The notes below the pieces were generated by a model. The model made no database searches. It was not told where the DNA came from and was given only the letters and a program-made list of their open reading frames with translations. Shown piece by piece: positions 37,459 to 46,145 of a stretch of 64,000 nt of DNA (its first letter is position 1; each line of letters starts with the position of its first letter). The stretch lies in assembly GCA_001770725.1 (NCBI GenBank), contig MERU01000001.1, positions 310,001 to 374,000 of the forward strand. The letters are read 5' to 3'. This stretch comes from Burkholderiales bacterium RIFCSPHIGHO2_01_FULL_63_240 (lineage in GTDB: Bacteria; Pseudomonadota; Gammaproteobacteria; Burkholderiales; Burkholderiaceae_C). A program made the position numbers and the translations under genes.

Positions 37459-37573
37459 GGACTGAGGTGTGCGTTAGCCCTCGATAAAACACGTCTGCGC
37501 CCAGGAAAGGGCAGTTTTAACGCAGCCAGTCCGTCCGTAGAGGCACCCGTGCATGACACAGGTGCCTTTTTTT
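37459..37573 (+). ncRNA. Candidate structured leader RNA ahead of the DUF932 gene set
   Basis: Four nested complementary pairs can form: GGACTG (37459-37464) with CAGTCC (37527-37532), TGCGTT (37470-37475) with AACGCA (37519-37524), AAAAC (37486-37490) with GTTTT (37514-37518), and GCCC (37499-37502) with GGGC (37509-37512). They give one long, bulged stem. A strong terminator hairpin follows at 37541-37573. The next gene starts 29 bp later. It may be a small RNA or a cis-acting leader. Mobile-element leader motifs such as the radC motif occur in similar contexts, but I cannot assign this one. Confidence 0.55.
37541..37573 (+). terminator. Rho-independent terminator at the end of the structured RNA
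   Basis: AGGCACC pairs with GGTGCCT across a 13-base loop and is followed by seven T. It lies between the nested-stem RNA and the small membrane-protein gene. Confidence 0.88.
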
Positions 37574-37601
37574 GTTGCCCGCCTCACATACAGGACTGCC
37601 C

Positions 37602-37748
37602 ATGCTTCCCTGGCCATCACCCATAGACCAACTGCTTGCATTCGCCATCGTCTTCCTCCTCGGCTTGATCTGCAGCCTGATTCAGATTGCAGTCGTTGCG
37701 GTGTTCATCAAGGATCAATCCAACAGGCCGCCATGCCATGACCAGTGA
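37602..37748 (+). CDS. Small single-span membrane protein
   Basis: A 48-residue frame from ATG 37602. It has one hydrophobic helix of about 25 residues (LLAFAIVFLLGLICSLIQIA). The stop overlaps the next gene, which starts at 37738, by 11 bases, suggesting coupled translation. The ribosome-binding site is weak (AGGACTGCCC). No function is known; similar tiny membrane proteins precede DUF932 genes only by this local evidence. Confidence 0.5.
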   Translation: MLPWPSPIDQLLAFAIVFLLGLICSLIQIAVVAVFIKDQSNRPPCHDQ

Positions 37749-38025
37749 GTGCCCACGTTGCCACTCACGGCTGGTGACCCCAAAGGTCGCGGTGGATGCC
37801 GTCCGCTATGGAGCCGTCGCGATCGGCGTCCTGCTACTCGACAAGGCGATCACACATGCGGAGGCCAGAGGCCCAACTACCTCAGGGATCAGACGCACTG
37901 TCGTTACTCCTATAGCTGCCACCCTCCTGAAGCATCTGGCCAGCCAGCACAGCGAACCCAACGCCAAACCACACAAGCAGCTTCGATGTTGGGGGTGTCA
38001 ACACACCTTCCCCTCTAACGACTGA
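37738..38025 (+). CDS. Zinc-ribbon protein with hydrophobic middle segment
   Basis: A 95-residue protein. It has CPRCHS at residues 5-10 and CWGC near 84-87, giving two CxxC knuckles that probably share one zinc ion. Between them is a hydrophobic stretch (VRYGAVAIGVLLLDKAI) that may be a short membrane hairpin. It begins inside the end of the small membrane-protein gene and is followed by the DUF932 gene 25 bp later. I know no function. Confidence 0.65.
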   Translation: MTSECPRCHSRLVTPKVAVDAVRYGAVAIGVLLLDKAITHAEARGPTTSGIRRTVVTPIAATLLKHLASQHSEPNAKPHKQLRCWGCQHTFPSND

Positions 38026-38050
38026 AGCCGCACACCTGAAAGGAAACCCA

Positions 38051-39016
38051 ATGAGCCACCGAATCGATCAAATGGCCTACACAGGCGCAGCCCCTTGGCA
38101 CAAGCTTGGCAGTGCGCTGCCAGCCAATCATCCAATCGAGGTGTGGGCAGAGAAGGCAGGGATGAACTGGGAGATAAAAGACACCTCCGTCTGCTTCCAA
38201 ACCCACGACTCCACTGGCGAGCAAGTTCACCCCTTCCAAGATCAGCGCGTGCTGTACCGATCAGACAACCTACAGCCGCTCTCAGTGGTCGGATCACGCT
38301 ACCAAGTGGTCCAACCCATGGAAGTACTGGAGTTCTACAGGGATCTGACGGAAGTTAGCGGCTATCAACTGGAGACGGCAGGCGTTCTGAAGGGGGGCAA
38401 GAAGTTCTGGGCTTTGGCCAGGACGGGCCAATCCACCGCGCTCAAGGGCAACGACGTGGTCAACGGCTACGTGCTTCTGGCAACGTCCTGCGATGGCACC
38501 CTTGCAACAACGGCAACTCCCACCACGGTGCGAGTGGTCTGCAGCAACACGCTGTCGGTCGCATTGCGCGACATGTCTCAAGGCATACGGGTCTCGCACA
38601 GCACGGCCTTTGATGCTCAGGCGGTGAAAGGCCGCCTCGGCATCGCCGTTTCCCAATGGGACGAGTTCATGTACCGAATGAAGGCGCTTTCTGAGAGAAA
38701 GGTGAAGCTGAAGGAATCGGAGGCGTTCTTCTCCAAGCTGTTACAGCCCCGCCAAGACCAACCAACGCAATTGGAAGCGACTGGGCAAGACCGTGCGATC
38801 CAGAAGCTACTGAAGCTGTACAGCGGCCATGGTCGAGGCTCGGAGATGGGCGCTGCCAAAGACACAGCTTGGGGGTTGCTGTGCGCGGTCACCGAATTCG
38901 TCGATCACGAGCGCCGCGCGAGAAGCAGTGGGCACCGGTTGGACAGCGCCTGGTTTGGTCAAGGGGCATTGTTGAAGCAAAGAGCTCTTGAGAGCTCGCT
39001 CCAACTGCTCGCGTGA
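38051..39016 (+). CDS. DUF932 family phage/plasmid-related protein
   Basis: A 321-residue protein of the DUF932 family, common on plasmids, phages and integrative elements. It has the typical opening (AYTGAAPWHKLGSAL), SVVGSRYQVVQPMEVLEFYRDL, and TTVRVVCSNTLSVAL. The role of the family is not established. It follows the zinc-ribbon gene by 25 bp with AAAGGAAA upstream of the ATG. Its presence supports the view that this part of the island derives from a plasmid or phage-satellite module. Confidence 0.88.
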   Translation: MSHRIDQMAYTGAAPWHKLGSALPANHPIEVWAEKAGMNWEIKDTSVCFQTHDSTGEQVHPFQDQRVLYRSDNLQPLSVVGSRYQVVQPMEVLEFYRDLTEVSGYQLETAGVLKGGKKFWALARTGQSTALKGNDVVNGYVLLATSCDGTLATTATPTTVRVVCSNTLSVALRDMSQGIRVSHSTAFDAQAVKGRLGIAVSQWDEFMYRMKALSERKVKLKESEAFFSKLLQPRQDQPTQLEATGQDRAIQKLLKLYSGHGRGSEMGAAKDTAWGLLCAVTEFVDHERRARSSGHRLDSAWFGQGALLKQRALESSLQLLA

Positions 39017-39101
39017 CGTGTCGGAGATTGATGGCAAGATTTAGGAGAGGCGCCCCAGACCTGTGAACCTGAGGTGCCTCGCAGAAATTAAGGGGCACTC
39101 A

Positions 39102-39773
39102 ATGACTGATCACAAAAAAGATTTTGCCAAGATAAAAAAGTACCTTGAAGAGCAGGAAAACCAAGTCTCCAACGGGCTTTCCGCCCTCCTTCAGTGCGCC
39201 GGGGAGCACGGTGACCTGTACTCGGTTTGCCAGCAAGTACTACACGGCAACCGCACGGGCGAATCAACTTGGCAGGATTTGTACCTGGAGTCACTGCCCC
39301 AAACAAACAACCCCAAACAGCTCTTTGGAGTATTGGTCCAGTTGACCGCTCACTTCCTATTAAGCCTGATCGAGGCGCGGGACAAAAACAAAATACCCGA
39401 AGCAATCGAAAGCTTGTCGATGGCGAAGTACCATCTTGGAAGGGTACAAGGGGCATTCGACAGCGGTTTGTATACGCTGAACAAGAAGAACAGCCCATCT
39501 GAAGCCACGGCACGTCAACCGAACGACAGGATCGAGAAGATCAAAAATCAGGTGCTGATGCTGCTCGAAATCAGCGTAAAAATGAGAGACAAAGCCAACA
39601 ACCTAGAAGGGGTTTTCGATCTCATAACGCCCGACTTGCAAGAGTTCCTCACCGCGCAACACATCACAGCGCCTAAAGCGGATGGGATTCCACGCGCAGT
39701 AAGCCGATGGAGAAAGGCTGACGCTGCCTTCAACAACAAGTTCATTCAACTTACCGAAGAGATAATGAGCTGA
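39102..39773 (+). CDS. Hypothetical helical protein
   Basis: A 223-residue soluble protein with no recognised domain. It is strongly helical and charged (HKKDFAKIKKYLEEQENQ; IEKIKNQVLMLLEISVKMRDKANN). AGGGG lies nine bases before ATG 39102. Its final 23 bases overlap the convergent end of the YagK-like gene. Base composition is distinctly AT-richer than the chromosome, which points to a transferred origin. Confidence 0.7.
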   Translation: MTDHKKDFAKIKKYLEEQENQVSNGLSALLQCAGEHGDLYSVCQQVLHGNRTGESTWQDLYLESLPQTNNPKQLFGVLVQLTAHFLLSLIEARDKNKIPEAIESLSMAKYHLGRVQGAFDSGLYTLNKKNSPSEATARQPNDRIEKIKNQVLMLLEISVKMRDKANNLEGVFDLITPDLQEFLTAQHITAPKADGIPRAVSRWRKADAAFNNKFIQLTEEIMS

Positions 39774-40851
39774 CCTTTCTTGATCTTCCAACTTTGCTCT
39801 TTCTCTCCTTTGGCATTTCGCCTCGCCATAGGCATCGATCACCGGTCGGCATGTTTTTTTTGAGGTAGAAATCCGTTTTGGACAGGTAAGCAGTGAGCTT
39901 ATTCAGGCCTACCGAAAAAGACGGGTCATCAATGTGCACCTCTCCAATGCACGCATCGCGGTAGCTTTTTTTGTTTAGGTTGCAATTCAGGTGCATTCCG
40001 GCTCCTGAGGTGATCACCCGATCCCAATGCTGCCCCAAGGCCTTCCCGATTAGAACGTCTCTGCGTACGTAAGCCCTCTTTGCCAGTATGAACCAATGGA
40101 AGTGAAAGCCCTTGGTAAAGCCATATTCAAGCTTGCAGATGTATCCCGCGTACGCTCTTCCCAAGTACTTTTTGATGTGCTTCAACATCGCAACCCGATG
40201 CTCTCTGACCTCTGAATAGGACACTTCCTTTGCTGGCTGACCGTTATCCAAATTCTTTCGATAGGATAGGTCTAATCTCAAGGACATCAAATTGCTACCC
40301 CCTGGGGCATCAACGACAGCCCAAACGTAGCGTTGCATTGATCGCATGTTTTTCTGACAAGCTCGACGCAAGGCGTCTTTGGCCTTGACGAAATCAGGAC
40401 TGCGAAGCTTGCCTCGAATCCTTTCAATCAGATCATTGAATCTACTTGCCGCGTGCTCAGCCTCATCGCGAGCCCAAAAGGTTCGCTCAAGAATGTCCAA
40501 ATCACAATCAAAGGTAGCAAAAGAATCCAGAAGAAGCTCATTTTCCGGGCTGAATCTGTGATCCGGCAATTCCTCCCTAAGGAGAATGAAGGCAGAGTTC
40601 ATGATTGACATCAAGTCACGACCAACATTCGTAGCCTTGATAGCAAACATCAGCTTTGATTGAACAACATTAAACCCTCTTCCTTGAGTCGTAGATAGCA
40701 ACTTGCAAAATCTACCTCCTTGACCAACGCAATAGGCATATTCAAATTGTCTAGGAATATGTATCCTAGGAAAACCATCCGCACCCCAAGACTCAATGAA
40801 CTTTTCTTTGATTATTCTCGCATCACTTATCCTTTCATCACCCTCATTCAT
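39751..40851 (-). CDS. YagK/YfjJ (inovirus Gp2-like) protein
   Basis: About 366 residues. The C-terminal half holds the YagK/YfjJ pattern: LKHIKKYLGRAYAGYICKLEYGFTKGFHFHWFILAKRAYVRRDVLIGKALGQHW, with an HFH motif like the metal-binding His pair of HUH endonucleases, and later LNKLTAYLSKTDFYLKK. Members occur in satellite-like prophages such as CP4-57 and CP4-6 and may start replication. GGGGTG precedes ATG 40851; the ATG at 40863 is less well placed. AlpA is encoded directly upstream. AT-rich promoter sequence lies at 40864-40937. Confidence 0.8.
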   Translation of the reverse strand: MNEGDERISDARIIKEKFIESWGADGFPRIHIPRQFEYAYCVGQGGRFCKLLSTTQGRGFNVVQSKLMFAIKATNVGRDLMSIMNSAFILLREELPDHRFSPENELLLDSFATFDCDLDILERTFWARDEAEHAASRFNDLIERIRGKLRSPDFVKAKDALRRACQKNMRSMQRYVWAVVDAPGGSNLMSLRLDLSYRKNLDNGQPAKEVSYSEVREHRVAMLKHIKKYLGRAYAGYICKLEYGFTKGFHFHWFILAKRAYVRRDVLIGKALGQHWDRVITSGAGMHLNCNLNKKSYRDACIGEVHIDDPSFSVGLNKLTAYLSKTDFYLKKNMPTGDRCLWRGEMPKERKSKVGRSRKVSSLSLR

Positions 40852-40937
40852 ATCACACCCCATTCAGACCTATCAATATCATCATTGATTAATGTAATAA
40901 AATACAGTCATTAATTCAACGCAAGCGGGCACGCCGA

Positions 40938-41144
40938 TTAACTCTGCCTTTTCTGCGCCGCCAGCCATGACATCACCTCTTGATGCGACCAACCAACGGA
41001 TGACATACCCAGCTTCAGAGGCCTGGGGAAACTCGGGTCGTGATATTTGCTTTGTGGGTTGATTTTTGTGTAAATGCTGCTGCGACTCATCTTCAAGATT
41101 TGAGTCAATTGCTTCAATTTCACGATGTGATCTGTGTTTTGCAT
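40938..41144 (-). CDS. AlpA-family excisionase/transcription regulator
   Basis: A 68-residue winged-helix protein of the AlpA/phage excisionase family. KLKQLTQILKMSRSSIYTKI is the helix-turn-helix and YHDPSFPRPLKLG with VGWSHQEVMSWLAAQ the classic tail. ATG 41144 has AGGTGG at a good distance; the longer frame upstream is not supported. AlpA-type proteins switch on excision or expression of P4-like islands. It is next to the Gp2-like gene, both on the minus strand. Confidence 0.88.
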   Translation of the reverse strand: MQNTDHIVKLKQLTQILKMSRSSIYTKINPQSKYHDPSFPRPLKLGMSSVGWSHQEVMSWLAAQKRQS

Positions 41145-41458
41145 GGCACCACCTGCCTTCGTTGCTGATGGAGGCATGTTCGCGGGGGCCTTGTCAGAGC
41201 GCCATGCAATTGCAGTGGTGTAAAAAAGTACACGACTGCAATGTGGTTGACACTGCTGAGCCTTGCTCAGCTCCCCAAGGTGGTGGAAGACGCTGCCAGA
41301 CCCGACGCAAGTTGGTTCCGCCTTGCTCGCAAGTTGGTTCCGCTCTCTGGGTAGAAGTCGCTTCCCGTTCGCCAGCGCTAGCGCCCACACACAGGACGTC
41401 GTCGCGTGTCCAGTTCAACGTTCGACAAGGCCCGGACAGGACACATTCCGGCGCTGAG
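41145..41458. other. Region between AlpA and HNH genes with repeats
   Basis: This stretch has no credible gene. It holds an inverted repeat CTGAGC-CTT-GCTCAG (41252-41266) and two identical 15-base direct repeats GCAAGTTGGTTCCGC (41307-41321 and 41329-41343) spaced 22 bp apart. The repeats lie about 160-200 bp upstream of the AlpA start, beside a replication-type gene, so they could be operator or iteron-like sites. Confidence 0.5.
41307..41343. repeat. Two 15-bp direct repeats upstream of alpA
   Basis: GCAAGTTGGTTCCGC occurs twice with a 22-bp period (about two helical turns). This spacing suits cooperative protein binding. Confidence 0.6.
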
Positions 41459-41800
41459 TCAAGTGGATCGCCGCGCCCTGGAAGCGCTCCAAGCCAGCAC
41501 TTCATGAGGGTGCCAATGCCCCTTCATGACCCTCCTTAGTACCTCGGTCTTGTATGAGGTCGGGTCAGGCGGGACCTTCTTGCGATGTCTGGTCCTATTG
41601 CAATGAAGGCAGGCGGCAACGATGTTCGACGGATCGTCTGTCCCACCTTCATGCCGAGGCAGTAAATGCTCGGCCGTGCAAAGCAAAGGCCTCGGACCAG
41701 GCGTGCTTTCGAGGCACATGTGCTGGTCACAGTAGTAGCACCTTCCGCGCTGACGGTTGAAGGCGAGCTGGCGAGAACGTTTAAGCTGAGTCGATGACAT
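41459..41800 (-). CDS. HNH endonuclease
   Basis: A 113-residue HNH protein. The zinc ligands are CYYC near residue 22 and CLHC near 65. The catalytic core is AEHLLPRHEGGTDDPSNIVAACLHCN. No other domain is fused. Such nucleases act in mobile elements in homing, packaging or restriction. It stands alone, without a nearby methylase, so its job cannot be named. A promoter should lie at 41801-41860, where there is also a GGGGGTT/AACCCCC inverted repeat. Confidence 0.85.
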   Translation of the reverse strand: MSSTQLKRSRQLAFNRQRGRCYYCDQHMCLESTPGPRPLLCTAEHLLPRHEGGTDDPSNIVAACLHCNRTRHRKKVPPDPTSYKTEVLRRVMKGHWHPHEVLAWSASRARRST

Positions 41801-42108
41801 GGGGGTTCCTTTCTGGAAAACCCCCGAGCTGGCTCAGCCAAACTACGGGCACCGGAGCGTCGCGCTATACCGGCGGTGCTGCAGGTAGCCTGACAGCGGG
41901 TCTGACCTCCCGACCAGACGCAGCTTTATTGTGCACTAACGCCGAACTCAAAACACCTGCAGAGTGGGTCACATGCTGATCACCGTCGTCCGCAGGACCA
42001 AGCCATGTATGTATTTACAGTGATTTGCTTTTAGGCGAAAATCCGTACAGCGCTACCGGTAGTGTTTGGCTCACCCGTAGCCACCAGATGTAGCGCTTAA
42101 AGGTGAAA
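41801..42108. other. Intergenic region with inverted repeat
   Basis: No supported gene. It contains an inverted repeat GGGGGTT...AACCCCC at about 41802-41825 just upstream of the HNH gene, and AT-richer sequence near 42005-42030 that may be the promoter of the small membrane-protein gene. Confidence 0.4.
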
Positions 42109-42309
42109 ATGATGGAAGAACAGGAAGTACGTAGCAAGCAACGGCAGTTCCCAGGTTTGGGCTTTGGAATTTTCATTGTCGTTGCTAGCCTGTTTACGCT
42201 TGGCGAGCAGCTTGGTTTTATCCCAAGCGATCTCAAGTGGGGCTTGCCTACGATTGGCATCATCTTTGGCGGGATGATGGTGGTACGGGCTCTCACTGGC
42301 AGGGCATAA
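42109..42309 (+). CDS. Small two-helix membrane protein
   Basis: A 66-residue protein with two hydrophobic helices (GFGIFIVVASLFTLGEQLGFI and WGLPTIGIIFGGMMVVRAL), preceded by a charged N-terminus. AAAGG is five bases from ATG 42109, which supports the start. No family is recognised. It lies alone between the HNH and ietS-like genes. Confidence 0.55.
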   Translation: MMEEQEVRSKQRQFPGLGFGIFIVVASLFTLGEQLGFIPSDLKWGLPTIGIIFGGMMVVRALTGRA

Positions 42310-42557
42310 GCGGGTCATCTGCTTTGCAATCGGTGCGCTGCCGTAACCTGCAACCCTTGCGGCTAGCTTTGTTGCGGTAAGAGCGAGCTAGCCTCACAGC
42401 GCGTCGGCAAAAACTGCGCTCCATTGCCATGACTAGCTGTGATCCGCCCTGATGGACTGGTCAACCCTGTGCGTTGGGGCGGCAGATGCTTGTATGGACT
42501 GCACAACCTGCCAGGGGCAGCTTTTAGTCCGATGGTCGCTGACCACAAACATAGCAG

Positions 42558-45125
42558 CTACGCAGACGATCCAGGGCGTACTCCGACTCTAGGCGCAACC
42601 CGTTCTCGCACTTGTTGGTAAATCGGTAGATTTACGCCTACTGCGACCTCTAGAGAAACGCACAGCGCAAATTTCACCGGTTCAACGATGCGGCCCGCAT
42701 CGGCCACACAGTTAACTCTTACGGCTAGGGTAGCGCCGTCCTGGACAACCGCAGCACGCGACTCCTCAAACACCTCGTGATGGATTGTGCCCTGGCGCAG
42801 TTGCCGCCACTCGCCCTCAGCGCGATCGCCGCGCAGTGCAACATTTGGGAGATCCACCCACAGCTTGGCCACTCGGTACTTGGAGTGTCGGGGATTTATT
42901 GGAGACATCCAAGCGAGCGTGACCGTGACCTTTCGCGAGACGACTGTTGCATGAAGAGCGGGTGGATAAGGGACTCGAAACTCCATGGCCTTATCGTTCC
43001 TAAGTGCCCCAACACCCAGAAGAGTTGCGCGTTGCGCCGTACAAGTTAGCGCCTTCTCAACGTCGGCAACGCCAAGCCCCCCGTAGCGGCTGACCAGCCT
43101 TCTTTGTGCTTGCCATTCATCCACGTCCGACCTAGCAGTCAGCACTTGCGCCTGTACGCCACCAAGCAGAGTCCCGTGAGCCAATAGTGCTTTGATCAAT
43201 ACAGCGTCATAGCACTCATCCAACGCCTGGTAACTGGCTCGAAGGCTTTCGAGTACGGCGTAAGCCTTAGCAGCCCAACGCGTACCGAGCGCAGCGGCAT
43301 TGCTCGTGCCTCGTGTATGCAATGCAACACCTTGCGCAGTTGGAGGCGCTGCAACTAGCTGCCCGGGAGGCTGAGGCGTATCGATAGCTTTAACCAGTGT
43401 CTGGCCAGCCGGTGAGCGAATCGCCTCTCGATAAAGGACGCGTCCACCAGGCAGCAATATATCTGGCTTAACTGCGCGCCTGAAACCTGGCCCAATAGCG
43501 GAGTAAGGCGCCAGACCACCATCAGAAAACAACAAATACCGGCCTGGCACAGCCGCTACCGTCGATGCATCTGCATGACAAGCACCAACTGTCAGAGCAT
43601 TGACTGACTCAGCAGGAGCCAAGATACGCCGGTGCATATCGTCTCGGCAAAGCGCCTTCGTCGCCAGCCTAGATCTTTGTTCTAGTGGCATGGCGGAGAC
43701 AGTGCCTGCTGCTGCATCCAACAACAGTTCAGCATGCTCTCGATTGCCTGCGCTAACGACAAAAAGAATGTTGTACTTGTACTGTAGCCAGTCGAGCAAG
43801 CGAGCCCATGGAGACAACTCGCCCCCAAACGCTCGATGAGGGTCACCCATCGATAGGTTGATGACTCGGACGGTAGGTGCTTGCGCAGGCCCACCTTGGG
43901 TGGACTCGAACATGCGCCGCACGGCGACATGGACTAAATCGATCAGCAGATAGTCATCAGGCGTACTCTCAGCACGTAGACCAGGAGGCCCAGCAGGCCT
44001 CATGATGGGGCGAGCGTAAATTGGTCGGGCAAGAGGCGCCTCCGCCATGCCCAAGTCACCCAGAGCGATGAGTGATGCCATTGCGGTGCCATGAGCGCGC
44101 TCAGCCACTGGATAGCTATCAGCCCAGCCATCTGGATCATCGATATCGACCCGTCCTTGAAGCATCGGATGGTTGGCTAGAGGCAGCCCGTCTAACAAGG
44201 CGACCACTGGAGCACCAGACACACGCTGAGCAGGAGATGGCCCAATTGCGACTCGCGTAGCGGCTGCCTCAACGGGAACGATGGATTGCCCCTGCGCACG
44301 AATGAACATCACTCGATCAGAGTGAAGTAGCGGTGGCGCATCTCCGTCGAGCAATTGCTGCACACCTAGGGCGGGCACTTCGACAAGGAAACCGTGATAG
44401 GCGATCTCACCTATCAAACTTTCGTGAAGTACCACCCCCCCCAGTTGGGCCACAAGACCACGAATCTCAGCTGACGCAGCCGTATTACGTGCTGCTGTAG
44501 CGAAATGCCAAGCTTCAATTTCGAACCGAACTAGCGGCTCACCATGCTCGACACGGAAACGCAATGCATCCCGAAGTTCATCACCCAAGCGATCGGCAGG
44601 GCTCCAGAATCTTGCGTCTTTAAGATGCGAGAAGACGCTTTTCCATGCACTCAGACCTGGGCCTAAGTTAGTGCTAGGGTCATCTTGGTACAAGGCGCAG
44701 AGCCGAACTACCTCATCAAGAGCAGCCCGATTGCTCCCAACAAGAAAGAGCTTGCCACCAAGCTTTTTTTCTCTGTCCCGTGTGTCATAGAAGTCTTCGT
44801 CAGGCACGACCTCATCATCAGTCGCGGCCAGCCACTCCATTCCAGGCACACGCTGCGCGGTTAACATGAAGTCGTTCACCGATCCGACCGTCTCAAGCAC
44901 GAGCACCAAGTCCGGGTCATCGTTCTGCGTACGCGCACGCAGTTCCAGCCGCCTTGCGTCAAATGCCGTTTGGAGACGACTAAATCGATCGCTCAGTCGC
45001 CTACCCTGACGGGCGTGATCGGGATAGTGAACCGAGGGGGGGAAGCCGCTTCCTCCCTCGCGCGCCACTTGTGTCGGCGCAGGAAAAATCAACAACGGAA
45101 ACTGTTCTGCAGCGCTCGTCGCCAT
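42558..45125 (-). CDS. Subtilisin-like serine protease (IetS-like)
   Basis: An 855-residue S8-family peptidase. The catalytic triad is Asp312 (VVALLDGLPLANH), His345 (RAHGTAMASL) and Ser608 (TRGTSNAAALG), with the oxyanion Asn near 461 (VSAGNREH). The N-terminal 300 residues have no recognised domain, and there is no signal peptide, so it works in the cytoplasm. The gene begins three bases after the AAA ATPase gene. This AAA-then-subtilisin pair matches ietA/ietS, first described as a plasmid incompatibility/stability locus in Agrobacterium and later as an anti-phage pair. The call rests on architecture and order. Confidence 0.85.
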   Translation of the reverse strand: MATSAAEQFPLLIFPAPTQVAREGGSGFPPSVHYPDHARQGRRLSDRFSRLQTAFDARRLELRARTQNDDPDLVLVLETVGSVNDFMLTAQRVPGMEWLAATDDEVVPDEDFYDTRDREKKLGGKLFLVGSNRAALDEVVRLCALYQDDPSTNLGPGLSAWKSVFSHLKDARFWSPADRLGDELRDALRFRVEHGEPLVRFEIEAWHFATAARNTAASAEIRGLVAQLGGVVLHESLIGEIAYHGFLVEVPALGVQQLLDGDAPPLLHSDRVMFIRAQGQSIVPVEAAATRVAIGPSPAQRVSGAPVVALLDGLPLANHPMLQGRVDIDDPDGWADSYPVAERAHGTAMASLIALGDLGMAEAPLARPIYARPIMRPAGPPGLRAESTPDDYLLIDLVHVAVRRMFESTQGGPAQAPTVRVINLSMGDPHRAFGGELSPWARLLDWLQYKYNILFVVSAGNREHAELLLDAAAGTVSAMPLEQRSRLATKALCRDDMHRRILAPAESVNALTVGACHADASTVAAVPGRYLLFSDGGLAPYSAIGPGFRRAVKPDILLPGGRVLYREAIRSPAGQTLVKAIDTPQPPGQLVAAPPTAQGVALHTRGTSNAAALGTRWAAKAYAVLESLRASYQALDECYDAVLIKALLAHGTLLGGVQAQVLTARSDVDEWQAQRRLVSRYGGLGVADVEKALTCTAQRATLLGVGALRNDKAMEFRVPYPPALHATVVSRKVTVTLAWMSPINPRHSKYRVAKLWVDLPNVALRGDRAEGEWRQLRQGTIHHEVFEESRAAVVQDGATLAVRVNCVADAGRIVEPVKFALCVSLEVAVGVNLPIYQQVRERVAPRVGVRPGSSA

Positions 45126-45128
45126 GCA

Positions 45129-46115
45129 TCAAGGTCCGTCACCAGGTGTGGACCCAGCACGCGCCTTCCATTGCTGAAGCCGCTCAGTCAAGATCCGCTT
45201 GAGATCTGTACTAGGCAAGGCCAGCACATACCGACGCTGCACGTCCTCACAGAACTGTTCCAAATCAGAAAAATTCTGGACTGGTAGTCGAGCCGCCAAA
45301 GTTTTAGGAGAAACGCCTAGCGACTGCCCCATTGCTTTCTCGAACCGCTCGAACCACGCTGCCCGCTGCGCTGTGGTGGGGGGCGACAGGGTCAAACGGA
45401 GTTGAAACCTTCTCCAAACCGCTCGATCCAACAACTCTGCGTGATTGGTTGCGGTCACAACGACAACGTGACTCGGAAGCGAATCAATCTGGAGAAGCAA
45501 CGAACTCACTACCCGCTTGATTTCACCCGTTTCGTGCGTATCGCCACGCTCCTTCCCCAGCGTGTCGAACTCGTCGAAAAACAACACGCATTGGTGCGTA
45601 CGCGCAAAATCGAAGAGCCGCTTTAAACGCCCACTCGTCTCACCAAGATAGCTGCCAACTACGGCTTCATAGCGGACCACAAACAGCGGGACCATCAGTT
45701 CGAACGCAATGCCCTCAGCAAGCGTCGTTTTGCCGTTGCCTGGTGGCCCCTGCAGCAGGACGCGGTGACGCGGCTCGATGCCATACGAGCGAAGCAAATC
45801 AGCGCGCTGCTGCTCTTCAACCAACTCCCGCACCGGCGTAGCGATCTCGCCATCGAGGAACATGCTAGCGAGGCCTCGGCGTGGCTCCACCTCGTAAAGC
45901 AAGCCACCGTGCCCGCCATCGAAGCTACGCACAAGTTCCGCCGCCTTACCGCTAGGCGCCGACTGGCGCAGGTTCTCTTCCAGGCGATCAGCTAAATGTG
46001 TGTGACGCTTGGCGCGCTCCTCGGCTGCGATAGCTTCAACCGTTGATCGAAAGGTGCGCTGATCCCCCTGCGTACCAGCACGCACTAGGTTCACGATGAG
46101 GTCAGCTCGGGGCAT
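45129..46115 (-). CDS. AAA ATPase (IetA-like), partner of the subtilisin-like protease
   Basis: A 328-residue AAA+ ATPase. Walker A is GPPGNGKT (123-130), Walker B FFDEFD (179-184), sensor 1 VVTATNHAELLDRAVWRRF with a likely arginine finger. The N-terminal 90 residues are a helical adaptor without known domain. The strong similarity to the ATPase of the ietAS pair is in size, order and the adjacent S8 protease. It probably recognises substrates for, or activates, the protease. Translation starts at ATG 46115 with a weak site; a large inverted repeat lies just upstream. Confidence 0.88.
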   Translation of the reverse strand: MPRADLIVNLVRAGTQGDQRTFRSTVEAIAAEERAKRHTHLADRLEENLRQSAPSGKAAELVRSFDGGHGGLLYEVEPRRGLASMFLDGEIATPVRELVEEQQRADLLRSYGIEPRHRVLLQGPPGNGKTTLAEGIAFELMVPLFVVRYEAVVGSYLGETSGRLKRLFDFARTHQCVLFFDEFDTLGKERGDTHETGEIKRVVSSLLLQIDSLPSHVVVVTATNHAELLDRAVWRRFQLRLTLSPPTTAQRAAWFERFEKAMGQSLGVSPKTLAARLPVQNFSDLEQFCEDVQRRYVLALPSTDLKRILTERLQQWKARAGSTPGDGP

Positions 46116-46145
46116 TGCTTAGCGATAGTTACGCTTGAGAGTATA

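Noticed and set aside
42360-42388. Inverted repeat GGCTAGC/GCTAGCC as a terminator
   Set aside because: The stem is only seven bases, the loop is 15, and no T run follows on either strand, so I do not call it.
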